Of a stretch of 64,000 bases of DNA, positions 42,789 to 54,402 are shown piece by piece (the stretch's first letter is position 1; each line of letters begins with the position of its first letter). The DNA is from Omphiscola glabra. Its lineage: Eukaryota > Mollusca > Gastropoda > Lymnaeidae. The notes under the pieces are model-generated. The model was not told the DNA's origin. It saw only the letters and a list, made by a program, of their open reading frames with translations, and made no database searches. Position numbers and translations under genes: made by a program. The DNA lies in assembly GCA_964017045.1 (NCBI GenBank), contig OZ024808.1, forward strand, positions 19,151,284-19,215,283. The letters are read 5' to 3'.

Positions 42789-43215
42789 TTAAGGAGTACG
42801 TATGTTAAATGAAGTGAGGGGACAGGGGAATAAAATACCTTCATTTTTTAATATGTGTAAAACCCCCCCCCCCCCCCAATTTGTGACAGTGCGTCGTAGC
42901 AAAAGTGAGTGCTTCCCGTAACGGGCGGAAAATAATTTTTGCCGCGCCCTCAACGAAGAAACCTCGTCATTTGGCCAAAAATGTATCACCCCCGCCCCCC
43001 CCCCCCCCGCTTTCTACGTAAACCCCCCCCCCCCCCAACTTTTCAACCAGCTTTATGCGTTTGATTTTCTAAGAATAATCCTTTAAAACACCCACTGGAC
43101 AGGTAAGGGGGTTGAACAGTCTATCCGCCCTTAGTGGTACTTGAGAAGAGTGGGGTGACATAGACGATGCACTTCATATGCCAAATTTGGCTTAATGGTA
43201 TAGAGTAGTATAGAC
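42789..43215. other. Spacer with long poly-C runs
   Basis: Three C runs of 12-15 bases occur near 42863, 42990 and 43025. No gene seen. Confidence 0.5.
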
Positions 43216-43280
43216 CAGTGGCTTGGCTAGGGTTGGTGTCCTCCGGGTGCGGTCCGCACCTTCCTATAGCTATGCCACTG
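43216..43280. mobile_element. Tiny 65-bp MITE
   Basis: The ends are cagtggcttggctag and, complemented, cagtggcatagctatag. The flanks gtatagac and gtatgtac agree at six of eight positions. Both suggest a minimal hAT-type element. Confidence 0.5.
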
Positions 43281-44801
43281 GTATGTACTCTTCTGTATGT
43301 TGTGTGATTTTAGTGATAAAAAGAGGGGGGCAAAGTCAAGGAACACCTTGTTCGTTCAAAATGTACATCTACGCTTGAGTATGTGTAATGCACATGATCA
43401 TCTGAAGGATAATACACTTACACAATCTGCACACATAGATACCTGAACTGAAATATTTACTTGAATAGGCCGGGTGGCGTAGCTAGGGGGTGCGGGGGAT
43501 GCGGACGGCACCGGGTGACACCATTTCAAGGGTGACACCAAATTGAAAAATGGCAAATGTACAACACACACACTGATCGGTATAACAGAATTTCATATAA
43601 GGGTAACCGAGCAGACGTACATTTTCCCCACACATGTAAGTAACCAATACAAATCAGTGTATTATTAAAAATTCAAGGTGTCACAAATGAGGTGACCATA
43701 TAATTAGGTCAGAAAAAGCACCGTTATGACCGAGATTCCACCCCGACTGAAGTGTTTGGTAACTCTCGTTAAGTGACGGGAAGCTTTATTGATCTAAATT
43801 CTGAGAAATAAGGTTTTCCCATTGACGCCAAATACGATGTGGTCCGGCGGTCCCAAGTGTCTGCTATCAGCTTATAGTGCAGAAGAGTTATTGGTGTCCG
43901 TTCCAAAATTAACCTCTTTCTATGATGAACTTTTAAAAGAAATACTAAGCTCTGAAGACAACTAAAGGCAGCTGATAATGAATTTCACAAAGTCATGGAC
44001 TGGTCAGTATTTGATGGTTTAAAAGTCATAGCTAAATGACTCTTCCTAGAATCTCTTCCAAAACTGTCGCTAAGCCTTCAATTGTTTATAACGATCTGTG
44101 TGTCTTTGGCTTCATGTGGGCGGAGCTTTTCAAAACTAAGAATTATCAAGAACTATTTACGATCTACCACGGGAGAGTCAAGGCTTTCTGATTTGGCTCT
44201 AATGTCAATTTAATTGATATTTATAGGAGGACGGATATTACTTTTTTTTATCAAGTGATTGACAGGTTGCAGCTATGAAGTCCAGGAAAGGAACATTTTA
44301 AAGTAAATTCGTGTAGACATAACTATAACATAACATAACTTTGTAACAGCTCTTAAATACATCTACCTCGTAACCTTCAATTAATTAGTTTTTGTTCTTG
44401 TCATTGTTATATTGTGGACTTTAGCTAACAAGAATTAATATATCGCTGAAGTCAGGGAGGTGGGGTGACACCATGAGTTAAACCGAGTAATGGAAGCGCA
44501 ATTTGAATTAAGAACTTTATTTATGATATAGCCTGTTGAATATCCGGTGGGCCAAAGTTTTCATCTTGCCAGTTCATCCACGTTTCTCTGAACAAAGGCT
44601 ATGCATCTTTAGTCAAAGCATTGCATTCAGTGAATGTATGTGATTAAAAAAATCAACATATATATAGGTTTATCAAATTTTCAGGAAAACCTTTTTTACT
44701 ATTTTTATGTAAGTAAGAATATTTTTTCTGAATGAAAATGACTATGGATCTAAATGAGCTAAATTTAATTTAAAGAAACTTGGATCAGTTTTCCCTTAAA
44801 C
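43281..44801. other. Spacer with possible dispersed repeat
   Basis: The sequence ggcgtagctagggggtgc near 43474 and the repeated words gggtgacacc near 43515 and 44465 suggest a roughly 1-kb repeat with related ends, but I could not define borders. No gene seen. Confidence 0.35.
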
Positions 44802-44980
44802 CAGCGGTTCTTAACCTGTGGGTCGAACGACCCTTTAACGGGAGTTGCCTAAGACCAACAGAAAACATTTATACTCTACCGTTATGAAGTAGCAACTAAA
44901 ATAATTTTGTGGTTTGGGGTCGCCAACATATTAGGAACTGTATTTAAGGGTTGCGGCATTAGAAAGGTTGAGAACCACTG
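44802..44980. mobile_element. SPIN-like non-autonomous hAT element, copy 4
   Basis: A 179-bp copy begins CAGCGGTTCTTAACCTGTGG, has gtcgaacgaccctttaacg and ends ggttgagaaccactg. The flanks ccttaaac (44794-44801) and ccttaaat (44981-44988) agree at seven of eight positions. Same orientation as copy 1. Confidence 0.85.
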
Positions 44981-46170
44981 CCTTAAATGATGATCCGCGG
45001 ACCGTCACCGGGCCACGAGCCTTACGTTGCCGGACCGCACGACGGGAAAGTGTTTGGTTAAAAGAAAATATTCAAAAAATAATAATAAAATTAATAAATG
45101 TGCCAGTGGTCCCTGGTGTAGTTCCGAAACGTGTCCACCGTGCCCACCGGTCCGGAAAACTTCAACATTTGGAACACCTAGCAAAAAAAAAAAAAAACAA
45201 CAAGAAACCCCACCAATTGATGTGCCCCCCCCCCCCCCCACAAATCCTATCAATATCATTTAATAATTAAATGTAGTTCAGTTGAACTTTCAGTGGGAAA
45301 GTTTTGATAGCACAATAAAATATATTATGTGACAGTTTAAACGTTTTAAATGTTGTTGTCGTGCAGAATTGTATTTGTTCTTGCAAGTCAAGTGGTAGCT
45401 AATTAATGTATAAGCTTTAAATAGAAGAATGAATACTTTTCTTATATCTTTAAACTTTTTTTTAACGAACAAGACGCTTGCTTCCAAGAGTTAGACCGTG
45501 AATCCATATTTTCTTTCAGAGTGCCATTCTTAAATTTTTTTTTACAAAAAGATACATTTTATAGTAACGTTTCAGTTGTGCCAAAATCTCTAAACGATCG
45601 CTTAAGTCAAGTCACTAATGTCTTGACCTATTTAACAGGTCAACAAAAGGAAGGTCATGGGTCAGACTTAAGTTCCTATCCTGAAACACGTCATGACTTT
45701 CCCAATGTTGCGCCTGACTTATTTTCATGCGAGGTCACCCGGGAAATTTTGGTTAAAAGTAAATAAGTCTGAGTCAACAAAAATATTTCGCTAAGTTATG
45801 ACTCAAATTACTCAATAAGAGATAATAATGAAATTACCTGATTTGTTCCCCTACATAAAGAGTTTTTAAAAACTTGGATATGAAACTAAATTAGAAGATC
45901 TGACCTATAGAGCAGCCTTTCCGCCATTACTGTGTGCAATTGTTTTACTTGATATAACGGAAAGTCCCTTTTTTTTTTTTCTAGATGCGATCTGATAAGT
46001 TCAGTTTAATTTAGAATTTTCATGTCTACTTTAACAAAAAAGTTGCTAATAGTACATTTGTTCTCATGTGTCCAAGCTGTAAAACGAAACGATCAAATCT
46101 TTTGATCTTGTCTTACACATGAAGGGTTCAAGGGAAAAACCAGCGATGTCAATTTTTCGAAATTTGCAAG
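44981..46170. other. Spacer, no gene seen
   Basis: A GC-richer patch at 44995-45045 and the related ccaccggtccggaaaac at 45145 may be ends of another small transposon. A poly-C tract lies at 45226-45238. The 81-residue ORF at 45521-45766 has no motif. Confidence 0.4.
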
Positions 46171-46294
46171 TTATCTCCCGTGTTGCTACATTCCATTCAA
46201 TAGAATAATATGACACACAGGTCCAACTGAAGTTATCTCCCGTGTTGCTACATTCCATTCAATAGAATAATATGACACATAGGTCCAACTGAAA
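46171..46294. repeat. 62-bp tandem duplication
   Basis: Two adjacent nearly identical copies start ttatctcccgtgttgctaca. Only one or two bases differ. Confidence 0.9.
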
Positions 46295-47164
46295 AAGCAG
46301 AGTAGTCAATAAATAAATATTTATAAATTTTAATATTTTGATACTTTTATGAAGAATTTTCAAACTTTATTGTCATTTTTCTCAAAACTCTCAAAACCTG
46401 ACATCACTGGTTTTTCCCTTGAGCCCTTCACATGTTCGAGTCTTAATGTGTATCTATTCTGATGGCATTTTTATTACCAGCGCCTCATACACATGCTCCT
46501 GTCTCAGTGGTTGTCATTTTGTGCTTCCGTAAACTTGTTCATTGCAATGATCCAGGCAGTATGTTGAAGCCTAAGGCCTCTAGAATCTAGGAGCCCCAAA
46601 AACTAATTTAAGAGGCAATGCGTTAAAGATGTGCTTAAAAAATTAAATATGGTATGCAAAATAATAATTTTTTGTAAAGTAATATATAACAACAAATGAT
46701 TTACTTCAAGTATATTAATGCATTCTGCAGGTACTTAAACGAAATAATTTAACAAAAGGGTCACACTGGAGACAATTTAAGGATTAAATATTTATTTCTC
46801 TACTTAGCTTCAGATTGACTTTGAAAAAAATGCCGATGGCAGTCACACAACGACATTTATGCCATCTTAGCTAATAAGTCCTACGTAGGCTACGATGGTA
46901 TGTATAAAAAAATCACAGAAAAATTCAACAACCGCTTAAAGAAATAAATCTTTTATACAATGTAACATCGATCATTGGAGAGTGGGGCTGAAATTAGGAA
47001 ACAAAAACAACATGCATACAAGTAAAGCACTTTATAAGAATTCAAATTAGTGGTCCCCCTTCCCCAGTGCTCGCAACTGCACATATTTTTTTTCACTCTG
47101 TCTAAACTATATTAATATTCCTATGATCCACACATTTTTTCACGTTAGATTTATTTCACCAACT

Positions 47165-47870
47165 ATTTCAGGGGGAAAAAAAAAAAAAAAAGAAAATATT
47201 ACGCACCAAAAAGACTTGCGATAAATTTTTTAAAGAATCTCATTTAGTGCAGTTATCGAGAATTTTATTTCGTGAAATCAGTGAGTGTCGTCGTATTTCC
47301 ATTATCTTCCCCATCTAAACAGGAAAAACTTAATTTTGGGGGCTGGAGTTGTGAGGTGGGCTCATTTGATAGAAATGCGTTGACCTTGAAGATAAGTCTA
47401 TGTGCCGAGTTTCAGCTCGATGGGAAGGCGGAAAGTGGGTCAATTAGCCGTACTAAGATTTTTGCCAGCCAACCACGAACAAAAGCTAATTTAATATAAA
47501 GTGTTTCATAAACAAACCCTAAGAACAAAGTTTTTCGTAATAATCATTTATATTTATATGCATTTTAAAATTATTTTATATTAATAATCTAATCTCCCAC
47601 CCGCTTTTACGCCGCAGATTTATTTCATCAATATTAATTAAGAAAAAGAAAAGAAAATATTTCGCATCAAAAGGACTTGCGATATTTTGTCCCCCTTTTA
47701 AAAACTGATTTTAGGGCGATGGGGTTGAAAATTTTATAGAGTGTGTGTTTATCTGCAACGAGTATTTGTGCCAAGTTTTAGATCGATATGTTGATGGGAA
47801 GTGGGTCAATTAGCCATCCACCTGCCCAGCCAGACACGAACAAAATCGCAGTTAATATCAAGGATTTAGA
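47165..47870 (+). repeat. Pair of retroelement-tail-like repeats
   Basis: Two related blocks, about 47180-47500 and 47640-47865, share aaaatatt.cgca.caaaa.ga then cttgcgat, tgtgcc.agttt.ag.tcgat and gtgggtcaattagcc, and end in ttaatat. This resembles the 3' tails of RTE-like retroelements. A related segment seems to lie inverted near 52080-52170. Confidence 0.55.
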
Positions 47871-47881
47871 CTTTTTCTCAG

Positions 47882-48394
47882 ATTCCTGCCCTTCCTCTCT
47901 AACCGAACTCCTTTCTGTCTATTCACCCCTTCGAAAGCTTCGCTCCTCGGCAGACACGCGTATTCTGTCCGTTGCTAAGACACGTACTAAAACATATGGT
48001 GAGCGATCTTTCTCTTTCTGCGCCCCCAAACAATGGAATTCTCTGCCACTACACATCCGCAATATACCAACCACACAGGCCTTCAAAACTGCACTCAAAA
48101 CACATCTCTTTAAACTCTACTACCCCGACTGATTCCCCACATCTGAGCGATAAACGATGCTGCTGGCCGCCGTCCATGGCTTGACATGTAAACGTTCTTG
48201 GGTGGATGGGTTGAATATGCAATTGTTGTTGTTGTGTTTCTATATAGCTGTTCTTTATTACATAAATGTATTTTATGTTATTGTCCCGATTATGTCTCTT
48301 TTGCTAATGTTTTTATATACAGCGCGGTGAGCATAGCCCTAGGCTGGGGTACCGCGCTACATAAGACAACTAATAATAATAATAATAATAAAAA
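47882..48394 (+). mobile_element. 3' end of a CR1/L2-like LINE, copy 2
   Basis: It encodes the same C-terminal block as 13605-13855 (LTELLSVYSPLRKLRSSAD, then KTYGERSFSFCAPKQWNSLP), ending at the TGA at 48130-48132. The 3' UTR includes gcgcggtgagcatagcccta and a hairpin-like gtaccgcgctac, and the copy ends in (AAT)n at 48370-48390. Its similarity to copy 1 begins at the same base (attcctgcccttcc). No catalytic domain is present. Confidence 0.8.
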
Positions 48395-48506
48395 GTAGAA
48401 ATGATTTTGAAAACATTATGCCCACAAAATATATTGAAAGAGCTCCACTAAAATGTTATTAAGTTCATTGCATTTCTTTATGTTTACCGTAAAAAAACTG
48501 AGTCTT

Positions 48507-50021
48507 TCATTGATGTTTTCCGAAAAAAGCCTTGACACCTTTTCTCACAGATCTGTTGGCGAGGTACAGTAAAGGATTGATGGCTCCATTACTGTACGCT
48601 AACCATGAAATCATTAAAACTACCCACTGTGGAATAGTGCTTTCAAACTGCAGGTAAACGGTCACAAAGATCCAGGAGGGAAACCAGCAGACCGTGAAAC
48701 AAAAGACGAGGCCCCCGACAGTGCGATACGCTTTGGTCGCCATGTTGGAACGTGACGTCATCGCCGGCTTCGAGGACACGGAGGTTTCAGACGTTGACGG
48801 TGCCGCTGGTTTTTTATCTAATGGGGTGTCATTTTGACCATGAGCAGTCTCAGTTTGAACTTTGTGTGTCAAGTTCAAGATGTCGTTCTCATCCTTTTGG
48901 GGCCCGGTGGGCGTGTTGCGTTTAAACCCATGAGTGGAGCGGTGGGATTCAGATGTATAGAATTCTGTAAAACCCTTGATGTTACAGTTGTTCGACGTTT
49001 CCAACCAGCAGTTGTCTCTCTTGTCCTCCTTTGTTTCAGACGCTAAGCTCTTATCCAGCATTGTCGAGATTGTTAATTCACTGCCATGCGCGATTTGAAA
49101 ATCGTTATTGAAATCAATTGGAACGTCGCCAGATTTTAAAGCAATACCATTGGAAGCAACAGATTCCAAGTGTTCAGCTTGGGTCGAGTCACCAATAAAC
49201 GTGTGATTAGTTGATATGATGCTAGCCAAAGTGTCAACTTTTGGACACTCTGTGGCATTTATCCTCTCAGAAATGTCGTTATGTCGTCCAGCACAGGGTT
49301 TAATGGAATAATTTGGCTTCCGCTTGTGGAAACTTGAAACTTCTCGAAGTATAAAGAAATAGAAGACGTACGAACTTAAAAAGGGTAAGTATATGGCCAG
49401 GGTTACGAAAATAATAAATGTGGGCTGCTTGTAAATACTTTCACAAATTTCTCCTGCACACTCTACATTTTCTTTCACCCCTAATTTATTCCAATCAATC
49501 AGACGAGGCAACACAGCCAACACCGTTGGTACAAGCCAGGAGACGATGACCATGATGTATCCAGTTTTATTTGTTAACAGTCTATAGAACAATGGCTTAC
49601 ACACCGCCATGTACCTGTCCAGCGCCATACAGTTGACGTGAAATATAGCGACGGAACAAAGGAAATCGTTCATTGTTAGTCTGGTAGTACACCAAGTTTC
49701 TCCTAAATTCCATTTTCCATTCTCGATGACCTCGACGATACTAAACGGCATCAGAGATACGCTGCTGGTGATATCAGATATCGCCATTGACATCATTAGC
49801 ATAATCGCTATATTGTTATCATTGGGTTTGTTGCGCCTGTGATTTCTCGTTCTGTTTGTACAAAGCATGATGATGATGAAAATAAGATTCGACGAAAACG
49901 TGAATAAGGAAACAACAGAGCAAATGATGCCAGTCGCGATGACGGCTTCGGGTTGAGTGAAGATGTCTTCAATGAACGGCAGTAAGGAAATACCCAGGAG
50001 GCTGCACTGGGAGTAGTTCAT
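48507..50021 (-). CDS. Orphan class A (rhodopsin-like) GPCR, paralogue 2
   Basis: A single-exon 504-residue receptor starting at MNYSQC (codon 50019-50021), closely similar to paralogue 1 along its length. It has the TM2 Asp in MAISDI, WNLGETWC, DRYMAV at the end of TM3, CWFPSW in TM6 and NPLLYL in TM7. The amine-contact position in TM3 is Asn followed by Asp. Divergence is highest in extracellular loop 2 and TM5 (CAGEICESIYKQPTF region) and in the distal third intracellular loop, while TM1-TM4 are nearly identical. It ends KHQ at TGA, eight residues earlier than paralogue 1. No frameshift or stop: probably functional. Ligand unknown. Confidence 0.9.
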   Translation of the reverse strand: MNYSQCSLLGISLLPFIEDIFTQPEAVIATGIICSVVSLFTFSSNLIFIIIMLCTNRTRNHRRNKPNDNNIAIMLMMSMAISDITSSVSLMPFSIVEVIENGKWNLGETWCTTRLTMNDFLCSVAIFHVNCMALDRYMAVCKPLFYRLLTNKTGYIMVIVSWLVPTVLAVLPRLIDWNKLGVKENVECAGEICESIYKQPTFIIFVTLAIYLPFLSSYVFYFFILREVSSFHKRKPNYSIKPCAGRHNDISERINATECPKVDTLASIISTNHTFIGDSTQAEHLESVASNGIALKSGDVPIDFNNDFQIAHGSELTISTMLDKSLASETKEDKRDNCWLETSNNCNIKGFTEFYTSESHRSTHGFKRNTPTGPQKDENDILNLTHKVQTETAHGQNDTPLDKKPAAPSTSETSVSSKPAMTSRSNMATKAYRTVGGLVFCFTVCWFPSWIFVTVYLQFESTIPQWVVLMISWLAYSNGAINPLLYLANRSVRKGVKAFFGKHQ

Positions 50022-51139
50022 TTTGATGTCATCTTTATTTATAACTTGAAATTTTCTTTGAAGGTTGACCGCTTCCCAATTATAATTCTCATCACTTTAA
50101 CTTCAAGGCACAATTTGTGTCTTTTATTTCACAACTGGAGAATTCGTTGTATTAAAACATACGATGAAATATATTAAAATAGTTTCACATTATTGTAACA
50201 AGCCCAATGAATAGAAATTTACATACGTTAAAGGCCTCATCTGTGGCTTTGCTGTTAACTAGTTATTACATAACGCTTACATTTCATCTTCATTAATTCA
50301 ACTTTTTTTAAACATTTTTTATTCATAAGATGACTTATTACACCAATAAAACTATCACTTTAAAAAAAAATAGTTTAACTAATAATGTATATTAAATATT
50401 GTGTATTTATTTTTACAGTAATTAATCGACCTGTCTTTACTACAATATCATGACCTGTCTTTAACATCGAAATCAAAATTGTACGTAACTAAAAATTAAA
50501 ATTCCAAAAGTTAATAATGTTAAAATAATGCATATCACTATAAAATTTAAATTTCCAAAATTAATAATGTTAAAATAATGTATATCTATATAAAAATGAA
50601 ATTCCAAAAGTTAATAATGTTAAAATAATGTATATCTATTTATATATTTTCCTAAATTCCTTGTAACTGATGGCTCAGAAACAAGTGAACGAAATATCCT
50701 TCTATCTGCAAGATTTTTTAAAGTGTGTGAATATTTTTTATACAGATTCAGACTGAATAGCAATTAGTTCAACACTACACACATTAGTCCATCACACGTG
50801 GAACATTGGAGGAAGTATCAAACTAGGGTAACGGTTTTCATTTCGCCCCAATCAAGTCCTCTACAAACACGATTCACGTTTGCCCATGAAAGCTGTCTGC
50901 CTTGTTTTCTGTAATCATGCAATACTTTAGAGTTGACACTGAAGCCCTGTCACAAATGCGATAAGTTGTCACGTTCATAATCGGTGGCTGTGTGGGGCAA
51001 AACGTTCTTCTATCAAGCAAACCAGAGCTTCATTAGTGTAAGAATTGACCGACTATCACTGTTGTTATGTTCGCTATTCCTGGTTCCAAATTTGTTGATG
51101 AGAGATTTGAAAAAACAACAACACTTCATTAGTTTAAGG
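50022..51139. other. Upstream flank of GPCR 2
   Basis: It matches the flank of GPCR 1 in patches. A local near-repeat, aattccaaaagttaataatg followed by ttaaaataatg, occurs three times at about 50500-50640. No further gene seen. Confidence 0.45.
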
Positions 51140-51317
51140 CAGGCCCGCAAAACTCAAAATGTAAGCTGGGTCGTAATTCTTCATGCCAAACCTGTGCGGG
51201 CCGAAAGATAATAGGACAGGGGCGAAAGCTATTAAGAAAATAATAATATTAAAGATTATTTCGTTACTTCGCGGGCCGCCAGGTAGATGCTGGCGGGCCG
51301 TATGTTGTGCAGGCCCG
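51140..51317. mobile_element. Non-autonomous hAT-type MITE (family A, copy 2)
   Basis: A 178-bp relative of 521-673 begins CAGGCCCGCAAAACTC, has gtgcgggccgaaagataata and ends ttgtgcaggcccg. The flanks gtttaagg (51132-51139) and gtataagg (51318-51325) agree at seven of eight positions. The matching part of duplication copy A lacks it, so it is younger than the duplication. Confidence 0.75.
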
Positions 51318-51604
51318 GTATAAGGCGTTAGTATAAGAAAAGAAAATGTATGCATGTATAGAATAAGTTGACTGTTTTTTTATAACGTTAGACACTGTCT
51401 CTGCATATAAGGTCTCTTCAGTTGGAACGGCTTTAAGATGGTCCAACACGACGGCTGTTTTCGTGGTATACATTTTTAAGACTTCAGCTTATTAAAATTT
51501 ACAATACTTAATACACTTGTATCAATCAACGCAAAATGTGTTACAAATTTTAAAGGGGAAGTAGCTCATATTCTGAAGCGTATTTTTTAAAATAAAAATA
51601 TGAT

Positions 51605-51740
51605 AACAAGGGGAGAGACTGGAATCAGGTTAGCAAAAAAGAAAATGTGTGAAACAAAGTATGGGAAAACCTGAAAAAATAAGAAACGCAACAAAGCAAC
51701 GAACGTGTCGGCAAGAAGCCTTCATCAGCGAAAAAACAAC
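51605..51740 (-). ncRNA. Hammerhead-like motif with altered core
   Basis: On the minus strand CTGATGA (51728-51722) is followed by stem II AGGCTTCTTGCC and then GACACGTTCGTTG in place of GAAAC. It is closely related to the motif at 21004 (GACGCGTTCGTTG). Nearby sequence ggaatcaggttagca also matches tgaaatcaggttagcaca at 20956, so a larger element is shared in opposite orientation. Confidence 0.45.
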
Positions 51741-52559
51741 AGTAAAAACATAATTAATTTTTTTTAAAATTCTTAGCTGAAATGTAGTATCCGAGAGGGT
51801 AGCAAAAGAATTGTGGGAGCATTTCCATTGAAACACAATTGTGTGCGGCATAAAACAAAAACACGAAGTGTTTATTTCAAGATATTTGCGCACTGATTTA
51901 TCTTATTTAAATATAGTCGTTAATTTCAGTTTAATTTCTGACACTTTCTATTTGACATAAAATTTTCAATATCAATATCAGAAACAAATGCGAGGCTGCG
52001 TAAACCCTCAGTTTGAAGTTGTGCTAAAAATATCCAACTTTTGCAGTCCTATATATTAGCTTCGTTTTTGTTCCTGTGGTTTCTTTTATTTTTCTGGGTG
52101 TGTGGCAAAATCTTCGGTAGGCTAATTCACCCATTTCCCGTCAAACTACCGAGTTGAAACTTTAAACATTAACTCGTTGCCGACGACAACATTTTCTGTC
52201 AAATTTTCAACTCCATTAAAGTATTATCAATCTCATAAAAATGTTCACCCAATTGTCTATCAATTTTAATTTTTAAGAAAGTGGAAAAAAAAAAAAAAGG
52301 CATTTTCATAACTTTAAAGAGAATCTTAACCCACTTTTGTTCACACCCTTAGACTTGAAATTAAAAATTAGATGCAAGTTTTGGATAAAAAAATTTAAGA
52401 TTAAATTTTGTATGAAACAATATTAGAATTATTTATTGTTCAACAACGTGACAGAGCGTTTCAGTTCGGTTTTGAGAGTTCAAAGTTTTTTTTTAAAGAT
52501 AACCGTTTTGAATTATTCTCTAAGTTAAATTCTGTTTTTTTTAAACATTTGCAATTGAC

Positions 52560-52965
52560 GTATCCTAAAACAGTATACAAAACCATCTACTTCCATACCG
52601 TCATAGACCATACCAAAATATACAAGAACATCATATGCAATACCATCAATGTCCATGTAATCATATGCTATACACCATAAACAATACATCATTTGCAATA
52701 CCATTATGTCCAAACCGTCATATACAAAACCATAAAAAAACAATTCCATCATACACAATACCATCGTATACCATGCCATCATATACAATGCTATCATATG
52801 CAATACATCATAAACCATACATCGTATACATAATCATTATATACAATACCATCATATACAAAACCATCATCTTTAATACAATAACATCAAATGCCATCAC
52901 ATACAATACCATCATATGCGACACCAACATATACAATACCATTATATTCAATACCATCTAGAAAT
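52560..52965. repeat. Degenerate ataccatcatatacaa repeat
   Basis: About 25 irregular copies of a roughly 15-17 bp unit with variable spacing. The short ORFs rich in Ile, Tyr, Thr (+) or Met, Val, Tyr (-) are products of the repeat. Confidence 0.85.
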
Positions 52966-53203
52966 GAGAAACAGGATGGTTTTTTTTTTGTTGTTGTTTC
53001 TTTTTTTGTGTTTATTTACATTCTTCCAATTATTTTCTTCCCTCGGATGACACTTTGATAAATTTATAGTTATTTCATGCGGGTCTTGTTTCACGGTGAC
53101 TCTAACATCTGTAGTTTTACAAGGAGGGTTTACGTAACAAAATTCAAACAGTGCTTTTGGTGGGATACTTCTACATAGGATTTCTTTATGACACCTTCTA
53201 TAT

Positions 53204-53715
53204 CCGAGGTCCCCAAAATGTTTTGTCTCGTAGACCACTTGCCATGTTTTCGGTTTTGGGTAGACCCGTGCTTACCTGATACTGATTTTTTTGCAAATTC
53301 ATTAACTTCAAATGTATTTTTGACAGCCGGTATAGTGCAACTCACTTTAAAAGATTTAAATTTATATTCATATATCAGAAAATATACCTAATAACTTCAA
53401 TTTTAACATGATTCTTCATCACGTTTCATGAACATTAATGTTTTTAAAATTTTTACTTCATAGGTACTTTTATTATTTATGTAGGAAGATATATGTCTTT
53501 ATATTATAAGGTAATATTATGTAAGTAAATAGGTACTATCTGTGTATGTGGATTCATGGAATGCCAAAATAGAAGTCAGGACCTGCTTAAACGAGATCCA
53601 CTATCATTGACCACCATTTTCCTTTCATGGACCCCCCAATTTTTTTTCGCTGACATGGACCCCTTGCAAGTTGTCGTCGACCCCTGAGGGTCGATATAGA
53701 CCACTTTGATCACTG
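53204..53715. mobile_element. 512-bp hAT-like element
   Basis: The left end ccgaggtccccaaaatg and the right end, complemented, cagtgatcaaagtggtc are related, with further paired blocks (gtagacca against tggtctat). The flanks ttctatat (53196-53203) and ctctatat (53716-53723) agree at seven of eight positions. No transposase frame was found. Confidence 0.5.
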
Positions 53716-54400
53716 CTCTATATGATCCATTAAAAATTATTTAAATTATTAAATCGATGTTGATCTTAACAAATCACGAATCATTTGCGCATTATGGTCT
53801 AGCTAGGTAGTCTGCAAAGCTTTATTGAGATCAGATATAAAAAAACTTCTTATTCTAATAATAATAGTACAACATTACATTTGCTGTACTCAACTTGTAG
53901 TCGAACATTACATTTGATGCACTGTTTTTTTGCTTTACTCTTACACACTGCACACCCGACGTTTTTGGTTCATATACTGGTGATGAAAGCGCAAGATATG
54001 CTCTGGCTACAGAATTTCTGAAATCCAACAGAGGAACTGCACCGATTGAAAGACGATATAAATAGTGCGTGGGAATTCGACAACGCTACAGCAATGGTAT
54101 TGATAAAAAAAACCGGAAGTACCACCTTTTGCCCCTCATTCTGTATTTCTTGACGCTCTAGCCATCGTATCGATCCCCCATGTGTCTGTTATATTCTGTT
54201 ATCTATTTTGTTTTGGAGACTTGAATCGCTTTCTTGTTAGCCCTACTCCATCAGATCACTGTGACATTGAGTCGAAAGCTTCATGATTAGACTAATGTTG
54301 TTACCAAAACAAAAAACCCATTCATTTCGAAATAGTTATGTTAAATAAATGTGCCTCGTTCTGCTTTAAAAAAGACAGAGATTTAATCATCGTCTTTCTT
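53716..54400. other. Spacer, no gene seen
   Basis: No recognised motif or exon. Confidence 0.4.
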
Positions 54401-54402
54401 AG

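Larger units (their letters stand above)
48440..52050. repeat. Segmental duplication, copy B (carries GPCR 2)
   Basis: The partner of 21440-25310 in the same orientation. Copy B lacks the GC-rich retroelement and shows the empty site near 50980 (ataatcggtggct), but has gained a hAT MITE at 51140-51317 and an insert with a hammerhead-like motif near 51605-51740. Confidence 0.85.

Noticed and set aside
45005..45270. Overlapping 78-100 residue ORFs on both strands
   Set aside because: They span poly-A and poly-C tracts next to a SPIN-like element and show no motif.
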